Shown: piece after piece, positions 8,806 to 18,259 of the stretch
Layout: every line of letters begins with the position of its first letter
Numbering within the stretch: position 1 is the first letter of the stretch
Assembly (NCBI RefSeq): GCF_023540835.1
Contig: NZ_JALKCU010000002.1
Span: 620,001 to 684,000, forward strand
Length of the DNA stretch: 64,000 nt
Source: Marivivens geojensis
GTDB taxonomy: Bacteria > Pseudomonadota > Alphaproteobacteria > Rhodobacterales > Rhodobacteraceae
Reading direction: 5' to 3'
The notes under the pieces: model-generated
Databases searched by the model: none
Told to the model about the DNA's origin: nothing
What the model saw: the letters and a program-made list of their open reading frames with translations, nothing else
Position numbers and translations under genes: made by a program

Positions 8806-9860
8806 CGGCGGAGCGGGGTCTCCGATAGGCGAATGGGCGTTCGGATTGCAGGAATACCATTTTCCATAACCTGCATCCCACGCGCGACGACCTGCGGATC
8901 GGCAAAAACCTGATCGACGGAATTGATCGGCCCCGCAGGCACAGTCGCCTTTTCCAGCGATAACAACAGATCAGCTCGATCCCAACGCGACAGAGCCACG
9001 ACGACTTTGTCCCGCAAGGCTACCCTATTCGCCACACGCAGCGCATTCGTTGCAAAGCGCGGGTCCTCCTCCAGACCCAGCACGTCGCAGAACCGACGGA
9101 ATTGGCCATCGTTGCCCACGGCCACGATGATATCGCCATTCGACGTCGGTAGAACCTCATAAGGGGCGATGTTCGGATGCGCGTTACCCATACGACGCGG
9201 GGCATTCCCGGACACGAGGTAATTCATCCCCTGATTGGCCAGGACCCCAACTGCACAGTCCAAGAGCGCCATATCGACATGCTGCCCGCGCCCCGTGGTT
9301 TCGCGTGCTTTCAGTGCGGCCTGAATACCGATGACCGAATATAGCCCCGTAAAAATGTCAGCAAAAGCTACACCGACCTTTTGTGGCTCGCCGTCTGGCG
9401 CACCCGTAAGGTCCATCCAGCCGGCCATGCCTTGGATCAGGAAATCATAGCCCGCGCGATCCGCATAAGGCCCATCCTGTCCGAACCCCGTGATCGAACA
9501 ATAGACCAGCCGTGGATTGATCGCCGACAGACCCGCATAGTCGAGCCCGTATTTCGCCAGCCCACCGACCTTGAAATTCTCAATCACCACATCGGCGTCG
9601 CGGATCAGGTCGATCACGACTTGCCGCCCTTCTTCTGTGCGGAAATCGGCAGTCACCACTGTTTTTCCAGCGTTCGTCGCATGGTAATAGGCAGCGGTGC
9701 CGTCATCCATGAACGGTGGCCCCCACGTGCGGGTATCGTCGCCGTCAGGGCTTTCGACCTTAATGACCTCAGCCCCGAGGTCGGCCAGAACCTGACCGGC
9801 CCAAGGACCAGCCAGAATCCGCGCCAACTCGACGACTTTCACACCGTTCAGCGGTTGCAT
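8802..9860 (-). CDS. Class III (CaiB/BaiF) CoA-transferase, probably succinyl-CoA:glutarate type
   Basis: 352 residues. The family N-terminus (LNGVKVVELARILAGPWAGQVLADLGAE) and the catalytic Asp168 in AFADIFTG are clear. Class III enzymes swap CoA between carboxylates through an aspartyl anhydride. Its start overlaps the stop of glutaryl-CoA dehydrogenase by one base (TGATG), so glutarate is the likely acceptor, as for human SUGCT. That specificity is an inference from linkage. Confidence 0.87.
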   Translation of the reverse strand: MQPLNGVKVVELARILAGPWAGQVLADLGAEVIKVESPDGDDTRTWGPPFMDDGTAAYYHATNAGKTVVTADFRTEEGRQVVIDLIRDADVVIENFKVGGLAKYGLDYAGLSAINPRLVYCSITGFGQDGPYADRAGYDFLIQGMAGWMDLTGAPDGEPQKVGVAFADIFTGLYSVIGIQAALKARETTGRGQHVDMALLDCAVGVLANQGMNYLVSGNAPRRMGNAHPNIAPYEVLPTSNGDIIVAVGNDGQFRRFCDVLGLEEDPRFATNALRVANRVALRDKVVVALSRWDRADLLLSLEKATVPAGPINSVDQVFADPQVVARGMQVMENGIPAIRTPIRLSETPLRR

Positions 9861-11071
9861 CAGAAGAACGCCTGCAGACCAGTTTGCGCACGGCCAAGGA
9901 TCAGCGCGTGGATGTCATGCGTGCCCTCATAGGTGTTTACCGTCTCTAAGTTGACCATGTGGCGGATCACGCCGAATTCAGCCGAAATCCCATTGCCGCC
10001 GTGCATGTCGCGTGCATGACGCGCCACATCCAATGCCTTGCCGCAGTTGTTGCGTTTGATCAGGCTGATCATCTCAGGCGCGGCCTCAGCCGCATCCATC
10101 AAACGACCGACCTGCAATGCAGCCTGAAGGCCAAGCGTGATCTCAGTCTGCATATCCGCGAGCTTTTTCTGGAACAGCTGGGTCTGTGCGATCGGCTTGT
10201 TGAACTGCTTGCGGTCCAGACCGTATTGGCGTGCCGCGTGCCAGCAGAACTCTGCCGCGCCCATAACGCCCCACGCGATGCCATAACGAGCGCGGTTCAG
10301 ACAGCCGAACGGCCCCTTAAGGCCCGACACATTCGGCAAGAGCGCATCTTCGCCCACTTCAACGCCGTCCATGACGATCTCACCCGTGATAGACGCCCGA
10401 AGGGATACCTTGTTTTCGATCTTAGGCGCCGACAGACCCTTCATCCCCTTTTCAAGGACGAAGCCTTTAATCTTACCGTCATGGGCTTCGGATTTTGCCC
10501 ACACGACAAAAACATCCGCAATTGGCGAGTTGCTGATCCACATTTTGGAGCCAGTAATTTTATAGCCATTCGCGGTCTTTTCCGCGCGGGTTTTCATGCC
10601 GGCAGGGTCAGAGCCCGCATCGGGTTCGGTCAGGCCGAAACAGCCGATCCATTCGCCAGACGCCAGTTTAGGCAGGTATTTCATCCGCTGCTCTTCGGTG
10701 CCGTAGGCGTAGATCGGATACATAACGAGCGAGGACTGCACGGACATCATTGAACGGTAGCCGCTGTCCACACGCTCGATTTCCCGCGCGACGAGGCCGT
10801 AGGACACATACGACCCGCCGAGCCCGCCGTATTCCTCAGGCACGGTAACACCTAATAGGCCCATCTCGCCCATCTCGCGGAAAATCGCGGGGTCGGTGTG
10901 TTCAGTCAGGAACGCGTCCTTCACCCGAGGCAGCAGTTTTTCGGTCGCATAGGCCCGCGCACTCTCTGCGATCATGCGTTCATCTTCGGTCAACTGACCA
11001 GACATACGCAGCGGATCGGTCCAATCAAAGGAACCAAGATCGGGCGCGTCTTTGGGCTTGAGTGCGGGCAT
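9860..11071 (-). CDS. gcdH: Glutaryl-CoA dehydrogenase (acyl-CoA dehydrogenase family)
   Basis: 403 residues from the ATG at 11071 ([17 protein letters not shown]), with GAAAGG upstream; a 10-codon extension is unsupported. Acyl-CoA dehydrogenase signatures [14 protein letters not shown] and [13 protein letters not shown] are present and the catalytic base is Glu at about 382 in [19 protein letters not shown]. That last segment is characteristic of glutaryl-CoA dehydrogenase. It oxidatively decarboxylates glutaryl-CoA to crotonyl-CoA in lysine and tryptophan breakdown. Divergent LysR with an operator next door. Confidence 0.93.
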   Translation of the reverse strand: MPALKPKDAPDLGSFDWTDPLRMSGQLTEDERMIAESARAYATEKLLPRVKDAFLTEHTDPAIFREMGEMGLLGVTVPEEYGGLGGSYVSYGLVAREIERVDSGYRSMMSVQSSLVMYPIYAYGTEEQRMKYLPKLASGEWIGCFGLTEPDAGSDPAGMKTRAEKTANGYKITGSKMWISNSPIADVFVVWAKSEAHDGKIKGFVLEKGMKGLSAPKIENKVSLRASITGEIVMDGVEVGEDALLPNVSGLKGPFGCLNRARYGIAWGVMGAAEFCWHAARQYGLDRKQFNKPIAQTQLFQKKLADMQTEITLGLQAALQVGRLMDAAEAAPEMISLIKRNNCGKALDVARHARDMHGGNGISAEFGVIRHMVNLETVNTYEGTHDIHALILGRAQTGLQAFF

Positions 11072-11148
11072 AGGGAAAACCTTTCGTCTGAAGTTGCGCA
11101 AAGAGTGCCCCTATGGGCGCCAAAAAACAAACGATTTAAAAATTGAAT

Positions 11149-11169
11149 TTGATGAGTTATATTCATCAA
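11149..11169. promoter_or_regulatory. LysR-type operator between gcdH and its regulator
   Basis: TTGATGA (11149-11155), a 7-bp spacer and TCATCAA (11163-11169): a perfect inverted repeat that ends one base before the regulator ATG. It fits the T-N11-A pattern of LysR sites and places autoregulation within the 5' end of the gene. Confidence 0.75.
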
Positions 11170-11170
11170 C

Positions 11171-12061
11171 ATGCGCCAGAGTTACACCCCATCCATTCCC
11201 GAACTGCAGTCTTTCACCGCCTGTGCACGGCTCGGCACGACGACGCTCGCCGCAGGGCATTTGAACCTCACGCAAAGCGCGGTATCGCGGTCACTTGCCA
11301 CGCTTGAGGATCGGTTGGGCGTCGCCCTCTTTAACCGCGTCCGCAAACGGTTGGTACTGTCCCCTGCAGGTCATGCCTTTCTCGACAAGGCCGAAGCCAT
11401 ATTGGCGCAACTTGACGATGCCTCGGTTGGCGTGATGGCCTTTGGCGGGCGAACATCAATCCTACGGATCGCGGCCCTGCCCAGCTTTGTCCGCAGTTGG
11501 CTGATCCCTCGGCTTCCTGGATTTACGGCGATTGCGCCGGATATCAGCCTCGACATTTCTGCCCGCCTCGACCCCGTGGATTTCATCCGCGATCCCGTCG
11601 ATCTGGCGATCATGCGCAAAACGCATCAACCAACAGGATCAACGGCAGAGATCATCTTGCCTGAAAATCTGGTGGTTGTGGCGTCCCCTGCACTGCTCAA
11701 AGGCGCATCAAACCTCTCTGATACGGACCTATTGAACCTACCGCTGTTGCAGCAATCCACCCGCCCGACCCTTTGGCTTGATTGGTTTCGCGATGGCGAT
11801 GCGGACCCGCGACGGGCGCTAAGGGGCGCACGTCTAGATCACTTTGATATGGTGATTGATGCCGCGATTGCGGGGCTTGGCGTTGGGATCGTGCCGCATG
11901 TGATTGCGCGGCAGTCTCTAGATCGCGGCACTCTGGTTCTAGCCAGTGGTCGGAAGTTCGAAACCGGCGATGCCTACGCACTGATACTCCCCGACGGTCA
12001 AGAGCCCAGCGCCGAGGTTCGGCTCTTTCGTGATTGGCTGCGGGCTGCGGTAAGACGTTGA
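11171..12061 (+). CDS. LysR-family regulator of the glutaryl-CoA operon
   Basis: 296 residues. N-terminal winged helix (IPELQSFTACARLGTTTLAAGHLNLTQSAVSRSLATLE) and a periplasmic-binding-type effector domain. It is divergent from gcdH with an operator against its start codon. Family members at this locus are often called GcdR-like and respond to glutarate or glutaryl-CoA; the ligand here is inferred. Confidence 0.9.
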   Translation: MRQSYTPSIPELQSFTACARLGTTTLAAGHLNLTQSAVSRSLATLEDRLGVALFNRVRKRLVLSPAGHAFLDKAEAILAQLDDASVGVMAFGGRTSILRIAALPSFVRSWLIPRLPGFTAIAPDISLDISARLDPVDFIRDPVDLAIMRKTHQPTGSTAEIILPENLVVVASPALLKGASNLSDTDLLNLPLLQQSTRPTLWLDWFRDGDADPRRALRGARLDHFDMVIDAAIAGLGVGIVPHVIARQSLDRGTLVLASGRKFETGDAYALILPDGQEPSAEVRLFRDWLRAAVRR

Positions 12062-12122
12062 TCTGGCTTGCTCCTCTGCCGCCACTCCGCAATAGTCGGC
12101 CCGAGGAATGGAGGCGGACAGC

Positions 12123-12818
12123 GTGACGGATTGGCTCTCACCAGCGGAATGGCAAGCGGTATCGCTGTCGCTGCGCGTTGCCTTTTGGGCAACCGTGCTG
12201 AGCCTCCCCATCGGGATTTTCACCGCATACGCTTTGGCCCGCTGGTCCTTTGTCGGAAAACAGGTTCTCAACGGAATCGTCCATCTGCCGCTTGTCCTGC
12301 CGCCAGTGGTAACGGGCTATCTGCTCTTACTGACCTTCGGTCGGCGTGGCCCTGTCGGTGAGTTCCTCGAACAAACGTTCGGAATTGTCGTTGCCTTTCG
12401 CTGGACGGGGGCTGTCCTCGCGGCCGCAATCATGGCGTTTCCACTGATGGTCCGCGCGATCCGTCTGTCGATCGAAGCCGTTGACCCAAAGCTAGAAGAA
12501 GCCGCATCAACTCTCGGCGCATCGCGAGCGTGGGTGTTCATGACTGTGACTCTGCCCCTTATCCTCCCCGGTATTTTGGCGGGTTCCATCCTCGCCTTTG
12601 CCAAGGCGATGGGTGAATTTGGGGCCACCATCACCTTTGTGTCGAACATCCCCGGCCAGACGCAAACCCTGCCCTCTGCGATCTATGCCTTCCTGCAAGT
12701 CCCTGGCGGTGAAGCTTCTGCCCTGAGACTAGTTATCATTGCAGTGATCATCGCGATGGGAGCCCTCCTCTTGTCTGAGGTCGTATCGAAACGCATCGCT
12801 GCACGGGTGTCAGCATGA
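12123..12818 (+). CDS. modB: Molybdate ABC transporter permease ModB
   Basis: 231 residues from the GTG at 12123, preferred because GGAGG lies 8 bp upstream; an ATG at 12108 in the same frame has GAGGA directly against it. Five to six membrane segments and the ModB/CysT pattern (HLPLVLPPVVTGYLLL, then the EAA loop EEAASTLGASRAWVFMTVTLPLILPG). It forms the oxyanion channel with ModC. No ModA binding protein is encoded nearby, although modA normally precedes modB. Confidence 0.9.
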   Translation: MTDWLSPAEWQAVSLSLRVAFWATVLSLPIGIFTAYALARWSFVGKQVLNGIVHLPLVLPPVVTGYLLLLTFGRRGPVGEFLEQTFGIVVAFRWTGAVLAAAIMAFPLMVRAIRLSIEAVDPKLEEAASTLGASRAWVFMTVTLPLILPGILAGSILAFAKAMGEFGATITFVSNIPGQTQTLPSAIYAFLQVPGGEASALRLVIIAVIIAMGALLLSEVVSKRIAARVSA

Positions 12819-13873
12819 CGGTGGCGGTTCAGATCACACACAAACAGGGTGATTTCACCCTTGATGTGGCCTTTGATGCACCAGAGGGGCTGACGGTCCT
12901 GTTCGGTCGTTCTGGCTCTGGCAAAACGAGCGTGATTAACGCAATTGCGGGGCTGCTGCACCCAGATGCGGGGCGTATCGCGATTGGAGGACATGTCCTT
13001 CAAGACAGCGCGAGGGGCCTTTGGCTCCCGCCCCACAAACGGCGGATCGGCTATGTGTTCCAAGATGCCCGCCTATTCCCACACCTGTCTGTGCGCCAGA
13101 ACCTCACCTACGGACACCGGTTCAGCGCGACGAAGGCAGCAATTGATCCCGTGGTCGAAATGCTCGGCCTTGGCGATCTTTTGAACCGCCGCCCTGCCGC
13201 CCTCTCTGGCGGGGAAAAGCAGCGGGTTGCGATTGGGCGGGCGCTATTGTCTGGGCCAGAACTGATCCTCGCCGATGAACCTTTGGCAGCGCTAGACGAG
13301 GCCCGCAAGGATGACATTCTGCCGTATTTTGAACGGCTCCGCGATGAGGTGGGTATCCCGATTGTCTATGTGAGCCACGCCGCGGGCGAGGTTGCACGCC
13401 TTGCTACTACGGTCGTCGTAATGGATCAGGGGCGCGTCAGACAAATGGGGCCAGCGGGCGAGGTCCTCTCTGACCCGTCTGTGACCCCTGTTGGCGTGCG
13501 CGAGGCGGGCGCGATGATTGAGGCGCGAGTTGGTGCCCATTCTGATGACGGGTTGAGCGACCTGCTGATCGGCGATCTGGTCGTGACCATTCCCAATTGC
13601 AGCCGTCAGATCGGCGATCTGGTTCGCCTGCGCATCGCCGCCCAAGACGTGATGATCGCCACCCAAGCCCCCCAAGGCATCTCTGCCCTCAACGTTCTGC
13701 CTGCCACGATCAAATCAATCCGCATGGGCGACGGCCCAGGTGCAATGGTCCAGATGGAGGTCGGCGGCGCGACCCTATTGTCACGCATCACCCGTCGTTC
13801 GGTTCAAACCCTCGGGCTTACGGCTGGGCAAAAAGTATTTGCGGTACTCAAGGCGGTAAGCGTTGCGCGGTAA
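12815..13873 (+). CDS. modC: Molybdate ABC transporter ATPase ModC
   Basis: 352 residues. Walker A FGRSGSGKTS near 34, signature LSGGEKQRVAIGRAL and Walker B LILADEPLAALD are intact. The C-terminal ~70 residues look like a TOBE/Mop molybdate-binding domain, which separates ModC from other importers. It overlaps modB by ATGA. No modD or modE follows. Confidence 0.93.
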   Translation: MTVAVQITHKQGDFTLDVAFDAPEGLTVLFGRSGSGKTSVINAIAGLLHPDAGRIAIGGHVLQDSARGLWLPPHKRRIGYVFQDARLFPHLSVRQNLTYGHRFSATKAAIDPVVEMLGLGDLLNRRPAALSGGEKQRVAIGRALLSGPELILADEPLAALDEARKDDILPYFERLRDEVGIPIVYVSHAAGEVARLATTVVVMDQGRVRQMGPAGEVLSDPSVTPVGVREAGAMIEARVGAHSDDGLSDLLIGDLVVTIPNCSRQIGDLVRLRIAAQDVMIATQAPQGISALNVLPATIKSIRMGDGPGAMVQMEVGGATLLSRITRRSVQTLGLTAGQKVFAVLKAVSVAR

Positions 13874-13922
13874 AGGTCGTTAGCGGTATCAATTCGTGAC
13901 ACATAGCACGAATAGGCACAGC

Positions 13923-15134
13923 ATGACCCAAATCGGCACAGACGGTTTCAATGGCCATTGGATCAACGATCCCGTCCATCGGGCATTTCTGGAAAACGAT
14001 GCCCACGCGCAATTGGCGTTTTATCGCAAAGCGTTGCGTCAGGATGGGGCCTATGACGTTCTCGCCATAGATGGCACGCCTATCGCGGGGTCGGCACAAC
14101 AGCTCCACAATACCACGCGGATGGTTCATTCCTATGCGCTGGCCTCGCTTTGGGGGGCGACGGGGCATGACGACATGATCGACGCGGGCATGGCGTTCCT
14201 CTGGAACCAGCACCGCGATACGACACATGGCGGATATGTCTACGGCCTCAAGGAAGGCGGAATCGTCGATGACAAAAAGCTCGCCTATGGGCATGTCTTT
14301 GTCCTCCTTGCTGGGTCGAGCGCAAAGAACATCGGCCACCCAGACGCCGACCGCTTGATCATAGACGCGGCTGAGGTGCTGGACACGCGGTTCTGGGATG
14401 ACGCTGCGGGCCTGTTCTTTGACGAGTTCAATCGCGACTGGTCGCCGTTTTCGACCTACCGTGGGTACAACGCCAATATGCACGGGGTTGAGGCGCTCTT
14501 GGCCGCTTATGAGGCGACGGGCGAGTCGCTGTTCCTCACCCGTGCGGGGCGCATCCTGTCGTTCTTTATGGAGACCATCGCGCCCTCGCACGATTGGCGA
14601 TTGCCAGAGCACTACACGCCGAATTGGACGCCCGATCTGACCTATCAGGGCGACCCAATGTTCCGTCCGCGCGGCACAACACCGGGTCATTCGTTCGAAC
14701 TTGGTCGGCTTTACCTGCAGTATTGGGATTTGGCGGGCCGCAAGGATGATGGCTCCGTCGAACGTGCACGTTCGTTGATCGAAACCGCGCTGAATGATGC
14801 ATGGGTAGAGGGCGGCGGTTTCGTCTACACTCTGGACTATTCTGGCGCACCACAGGTCACAGACCGTTACTGGTGGCCCCTGACCGAGGCCATCGGGGCC
14901 ATGGTATCGCTGATCAAACTCGACGGTCGCGACAATGACGAGGCATGGTATCGCCGTTTATGGCAGGCGGCATCGGACCTCTTTATCGACCACGAAAACG
15001 GCGGTTGGTTCCACGAGGTCGATGCCAACGGGAAACCTGCTGAAAAGCAGTTCATCGGCAAGCCCGACCATTATCACGCTATTCAGGCGGATCTCTTCCC
15101 TCTCGACCAGAGGCTGACCCGCCTGTTCACCTGA
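13923..15134 (+). CDS. AGE-family sugar epimerase/isomerase
   Basis: 403 residues from the ATG at 13923; a GTG at 13896 in the same frame has no ribosome-binding site. The (alpha/alpha)6-barrel family of N-acylglucosamine 2-epimerase, aldose-ketose isomerase YihS and cellobiose epimerase is recognised by RGYNANMHGVEALLAAYE, PGHSFELGRLYLQYW and the final DHYHAIQADLFP. Which sugar it acts on is not decidable by eye; mannose/glucose isomerase-type is a fair guess. It starts 50 bp after modC and has no sugar genes beside it. Confidence 0.85.
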   Translation: MTQIGTDGFNGHWINDPVHRAFLENDAHAQLAFYRKALRQDGAYDVLAIDGTPIAGSAQQLHNTTRMVHSYALASLWGATGHDDMIDAGMAFLWNQHRDTTHGGYVYGLKEGGIVDDKKLAYGHVFVLLAGSSAKNIGHPDADRLIIDAAEVLDTRFWDDAAGLFFDEFNRDWSPFSTYRGYNANMHGVEALLAAYEATGESLFLTRAGRILSFFMETIAPSHDWRLPEHYTPNWTPDLTYQGDPMFRPRGTTPGHSFELGRLYLQYWDLAGRKDDGSVERARSLIETALNDAWVEGGGFVYTLDYSGAPQVTDRYWWPLTEAIGAMVSLIKLDGRDNDEAWYRRLWQAASDLFIDHENGGWFHEVDANGKPAEKQFIGKPDHYHAIQADLFPLDQRLTRLFT

Positions 15135-15138
15135 GCCA

Positions 15139-15885
15139 TCAGAGGCGGAACAATTTCCCCGGTGCATTTGGCCCTGCAGTGCAGCCCGCAAGCTGGGCCA
15201 TATGCCATGCCAGCGCCTGATTGCTACTGACAACGGGTTTGCCTAGCTCATCCTCTAGCGCATCGATGATGTCCATCGTGCGTAGGTTGGTGCAGGACAG
15301 GAACACGGCGTCGACCTCTGGATCGCGACCGATCTCTAACGCGGCGGCTTGGATCGATTTGGGGTCAATGCGGGCGACGCGGGCCTCTAGCTCTTCGCCA
15401 AAGGACAACGTCTTAGGCACCTCAAATCCTCGGGCGACAAAGGCATCTCTGATCGCATCCGCGACGGTCGCGATATAGGGCGATACGACCCCCAAACGCT
15501 TAGCCCCCAGAGCCCGAAGCGCCGCGACCGAAGCCGTCAGAGGGTTCGTGACGTTGCGCGTTTTTGCACCTTCCCTGACGAGGTCGGCCACGCGATCCTC
15601 ACCGATCAGCGTCGTGCCAGAGGTGCAAGCATATGAAATTGTATCGAAATCCAGAGACATCGGAAACAGCGACGCCGCGCCCGTGATATGCCCTGCCATC
15701 GTAGCGATTGTATCGGGGTTCAGTTCCGCCCCCGCAGCCACACGGCTAATGTAGACCGCCACATCCCTCTGCGGGAACATGTGCCAGAAGTCCTGTTCGA
15801 CCGTTTCGTCGGTGGATAGCGCGATCAGACCAAGGATCGCAGAAGACCCAATCGGGCCGGTCAAATCATAGGGATAAGTCGTCAT
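15139..15885 (-). CDS. Asp/Glu racemase-superfamily protein (EutA/maleate isomerase-like)
   Basis: 248 residues from the ATG at 15885, one base past the upstream M24 stop; the longer frame is unsupported. Two Cys in the family positions: SYACTSGTTLIG and FLSCTNLRT. The Asp/Glu racemase superfamily includes maleate cis-trans isomerase, arylmalonate decarboxylase and ectoine-utilisation EutA. It is third in an operon with a PLP lyase and an M24 hydrolase. Racemase, isomerase and decarboxylase are all possible. Confidence 0.8.
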   Translation of the reverse strand: MTTYPYDLTGPIGSSAILGLIALSTDETVEQDFWHMFPQRDVAVYISRVAAGAELNPDTIATMAGHITGAASLFPMSLDFDTISYACTSGTTLIGEDRVADLVREGAKTRNVTNPLTASVAALRALGAKRLGVVSPYIATVADAIRDAFVARGFEVPKTLSFGEELEARVARIDPKSIQAAALEIGRDPEVDAVFLSCTNLRTMDIIDALEDELGKPVVSSNQALAWHMAQLAGCTAGPNAPGKLFRL

Positions 15886-15886
15886 A

Positions 15887-17047
15887 TCAAACCTCTGGCA
15901 AAAATTCAGGTGCGCGGGTGGAGAGGAGCACTGGCCCCTCCTCGCGCAAGACGATGTTTTCCTCGTGAACAAGGATGCGGTTCGGGGCGATCTCAACCCC
16001 AGGCTCTAACGTCAGGACCATCCCTGCCCGCAGTTCGGTCGTGTCGAGCGGTGTAAAGGATGGCCATTCCGTGAGGGTAATCCCCAACCCATGCCCAAGC
16101 CGACCACCACCAGCCACAGCGCCCTTAAACGCTATGGCATCGGTGAGGATACGGTGGACGTCCCTAGCCAGCATCCCCGGTCGCAGGGTGTCCAGCGCAA
16201 CATCAATCGAATGGGTCAACGCAGCTTGGGAGCGTTTGGCATCATCGGAGGGCGCACCGACAGCATAATTGCGGTCGAAATCGCAGAAATACCCGTCTTT
16301 CACCGCGCCTGTGTCGAGCATGAGGATATCACCCACCCGCAACGGCTCTGGCCCAGCGGGAGAGATCACATCACCATACCCGCCCTGCCCTGCGCCGCCT
16401 GCGGTATAGCTCACCCAATCCGCGCCTTCGTCCAAGAGAACCTTTTGGAAATCGCGGAACACTTCGTCGAGCGGTCGGCCAACACCTGCAAACTCTGGCA
16501 CGCGGGCAAAGGCGCGATCAGCCACGCCGCAGATCGTGCGGATTTTCGCAATCTCTGCCTCGGATTTCACCTCGCGAACGCGCTGGATGGTGTCGGTGCC
16601 GTCCACAAATCGACGCGGCGCGATGCGATCCGCAATCCGCATAAAGTCACCCAACGGCAAACGGGCCGAGGTTTCCAACCCCATCGGAGTCGCGATCACG
16701 CCGCTCTCTGACACCAGATCGCAGAGCGTATCGGACAACAGCGAAACACCATCGTCCACAGGATCAGGGGCAGCCCACGTCCGAATGTCGTTGATCCATG
16801 TCCGCCCCATCAGATCGGCCCCAATCGCGGGGATTACGGCAATCGGATCACCCTTGGCAGGCACGACGATGAACCACGGACGCGCGGGGCTTTCCCAGAA
16901 CCGCGTCAGGAACCCCGTGACGTAGAACACATCCGCGGGCGAGGTCAGCAACAGCGCGTCTTGCCCCGCTGCGGCCATCCGCGCCTTCAATCGTTCGACC
17001 CGGGCGCGATATTCGCTGGTTGGAAAAATGAGAGAGCGGTCAGACAT
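15887..17047 (-). CDS. M24-family metallohydrolase (Xaa-Pro dipeptidase/ectoine hydrolase-like)
   Basis: 386 residues. N-terminal creatinase-type domain (RVERLKARMAAAGQDALLLTSPADVFYVTGF) and a pita-bread domain with the full metal set: Asp in LDTGAV, Asp in CDFDRNY, His in GHGLG, Glu in LTLEPGVE and Glu in HEENIV. So it is probably an active dinuclear hydrolase. DoeA/EutD (ectoine hydrolase) and proline dipeptidases share this architecture. It overlaps the upstream lyase by eight bases and sits two bases from the racemase. Confidence 0.87.
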   Translation of the reverse strand: MSDRSLIFPTSEYRARVERLKARMAAAGQDALLLTSPADVFYVTGFLTRFWESPARPWFIVVPAKGDPIAVIPAIGADLMGRTWINDIRTWAAPDPVDDGVSLLSDTLCDLVSESGVIATPMGLETSARLPLGDFMRIADRIAPRRFVDGTDTIQRVREVKSEAEIAKIRTICGVADRAFARVPEFAGVGRPLDEVFRDFQKVLLDEGADWVSYTAGGAGQGGYGDVISPAGPEPLRVGDILMLDTGAVKDGYFCDFDRNYAVGAPSDDAKRSQAALTHSIDVALDTLRPGMLARDVHRILTDAIAFKGAVAGGGRLGHGLGITLTEWPSFTPLDTTELRAGMVLTLEPGVEIAPNRILVHEENIVLREEGPVLLSTRAPEFLPEV

Positions 17048-18089
17048 CTTCGGGGCCTTCGCTGAGGATACACATCACATGCGCATCAGGCCCGATCCCG
17101 TCGATCCCTGCAATAAGCGCGGCCAATCCCGCACCGCCCGAGGGGGTCGTGGCAAAGTCGTGTTCCCCCAAAACCGCGATACCATGAGCCGCCTCTTCCT
17201 CGGTCAGGGTCAAGAACGTATCGGCATCCCGCGACAGCCCCGCTAGGGCAATCATCGACGGGGTTTTACAATCCAAACGGCCCATCTCTGACACGCCACC
17301 CGAAGACGTCACAAGCTCGCCCGCGCCGATGCTATCGAACAAGGCGGGCGCTTGATCAGGTTCAACGACAATGATCTTCGGGCCATCGCCCCATACCGAC
17401 CGCGCATAGACTGCTACTGCAGCGGCAAGCCCGCCGACGCCCGCTTGCAACAGGATATGTGTGGGAGGCGTATCGATCTGCACTGCCGCCTCTGCCGCCA
17501 ACTGTAGATACCCCTCCATCACGTGGAACGGCGGATCGGTGTAGCCGGGCCACGAGCTATCAGAGAGCAGCGTGTAGCCCTTCTCCGCCGCCCAAACCAA
17601 TGCGGCCTCCATGCTTTCCTCATAGTTCGCGCCTGCACGTTCGACCTGTCCCCCTTTGGCTTTGAGCCTTGTGGCAAAGGCCTCGGGCACAGTGTTGGAC
17701 AAGAAAATCACCGCCTGCGCGCCAAAGAGGTTGGCCCCAGCCGCGACCGACAGACCGTGGTTACCTGCGCTCGCCGTAACGAAAACACGACCTGCGAGAG
17801 CACTGCCCCAATCGTCGCCCTGCACGACCTCTGCCGCTTCGCGGGCAATCGCGAATGCCGCGCCGAGTGCTTTGAAACTGCCCAAGCCCATGCGCCCACG
17901 TTCATCCTTGATCGTGATGCGGGCCACACCGACGGTCTCGGCCAGTTGGGGTGCCTCGACCAATGGCGTTTGAGCGTGCGCGGGGCACATCGACAACAGT
18001 TTACCCACAGCACCCGCATCAGCGGTCGGGTAAAGCGTCATATTCGGCAAGCCAGAGCCACGGAATGGGTTAGAACGTGTGATGGGCAT
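17040..18089 (-). CDS. PLP-dependent lyase, diaminopropionate ammonia-lyase type
   Basis: 349 residues from the ATG at 18089, with AAAGGA upstream. Fold type II signatures: PLP Lys in ERGRMGLGSFKALGAAFAI, SAGNHGLSVA as the phosphate/substrate loop, and glycine-rich LQAGVGGLAAAV. NPFRG near the N-terminus and the DER..GLGSFKALG motif are typical of 2,3-diaminopropionate ammonia-lyase (YgeX). Threonine/hydroxyaspartate dehydratase activity is the main alternative. First gene of a three-gene operon facing a divergent AsnC regulator. Confidence 0.85.
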   Translation of the reverse strand: MPITRSNPFRGSGLPNMTLYPTADAGAVGKLLSMCPAHAQTPLVEAPQLAETVGVARITIKDERGRMGLGSFKALGAAFAIAREAAEVVQGDDWGSALAGRVFVTASAGNHGLSVAAGANLFGAQAVIFLSNTVPEAFATRLKAKGGQVERAGANYEESMEAALVWAAEKGYTLLSDSSWPGYTDPPFHVMEGYLQLAAEAAVQIDTPPTHILLQAGVGGLAAAVAVYARSVWGDGPKIIVVEPDQAPALFDSIGAGELVTSSGGVSEMGRLDCKTPSMIALAGLSRDADTFLTLTEEEAAHGIAVLGEHDFATTPSGGAGLAALIAGIDGIGPDAHVMCILSEGPEDV

Positions 18090-18259
18090 TGGGAATCCTT
18101 TTACTGTGCGATGAGAGTAGCGCAGGCGGTCAATCCGATCTCGGCAAAGAGGGGTGCGATTGGGCCGAAAAACCGCGTCAAAAACCATCGAATGCGGATT
18201 TTCGGACCCAGCTACGTATTTACCGTGACAACAGGCGTATATTCAGACCAAATCCCCGC

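Noticed and set aside
13923-15134. Sulfoquinovose isomerase YihS as a specific name for the AGE-family gene
   Set aside because: No sulfosugar transporter, kinase or aldolase nearby; the PfkB/aldolase pair is 30 kb away.
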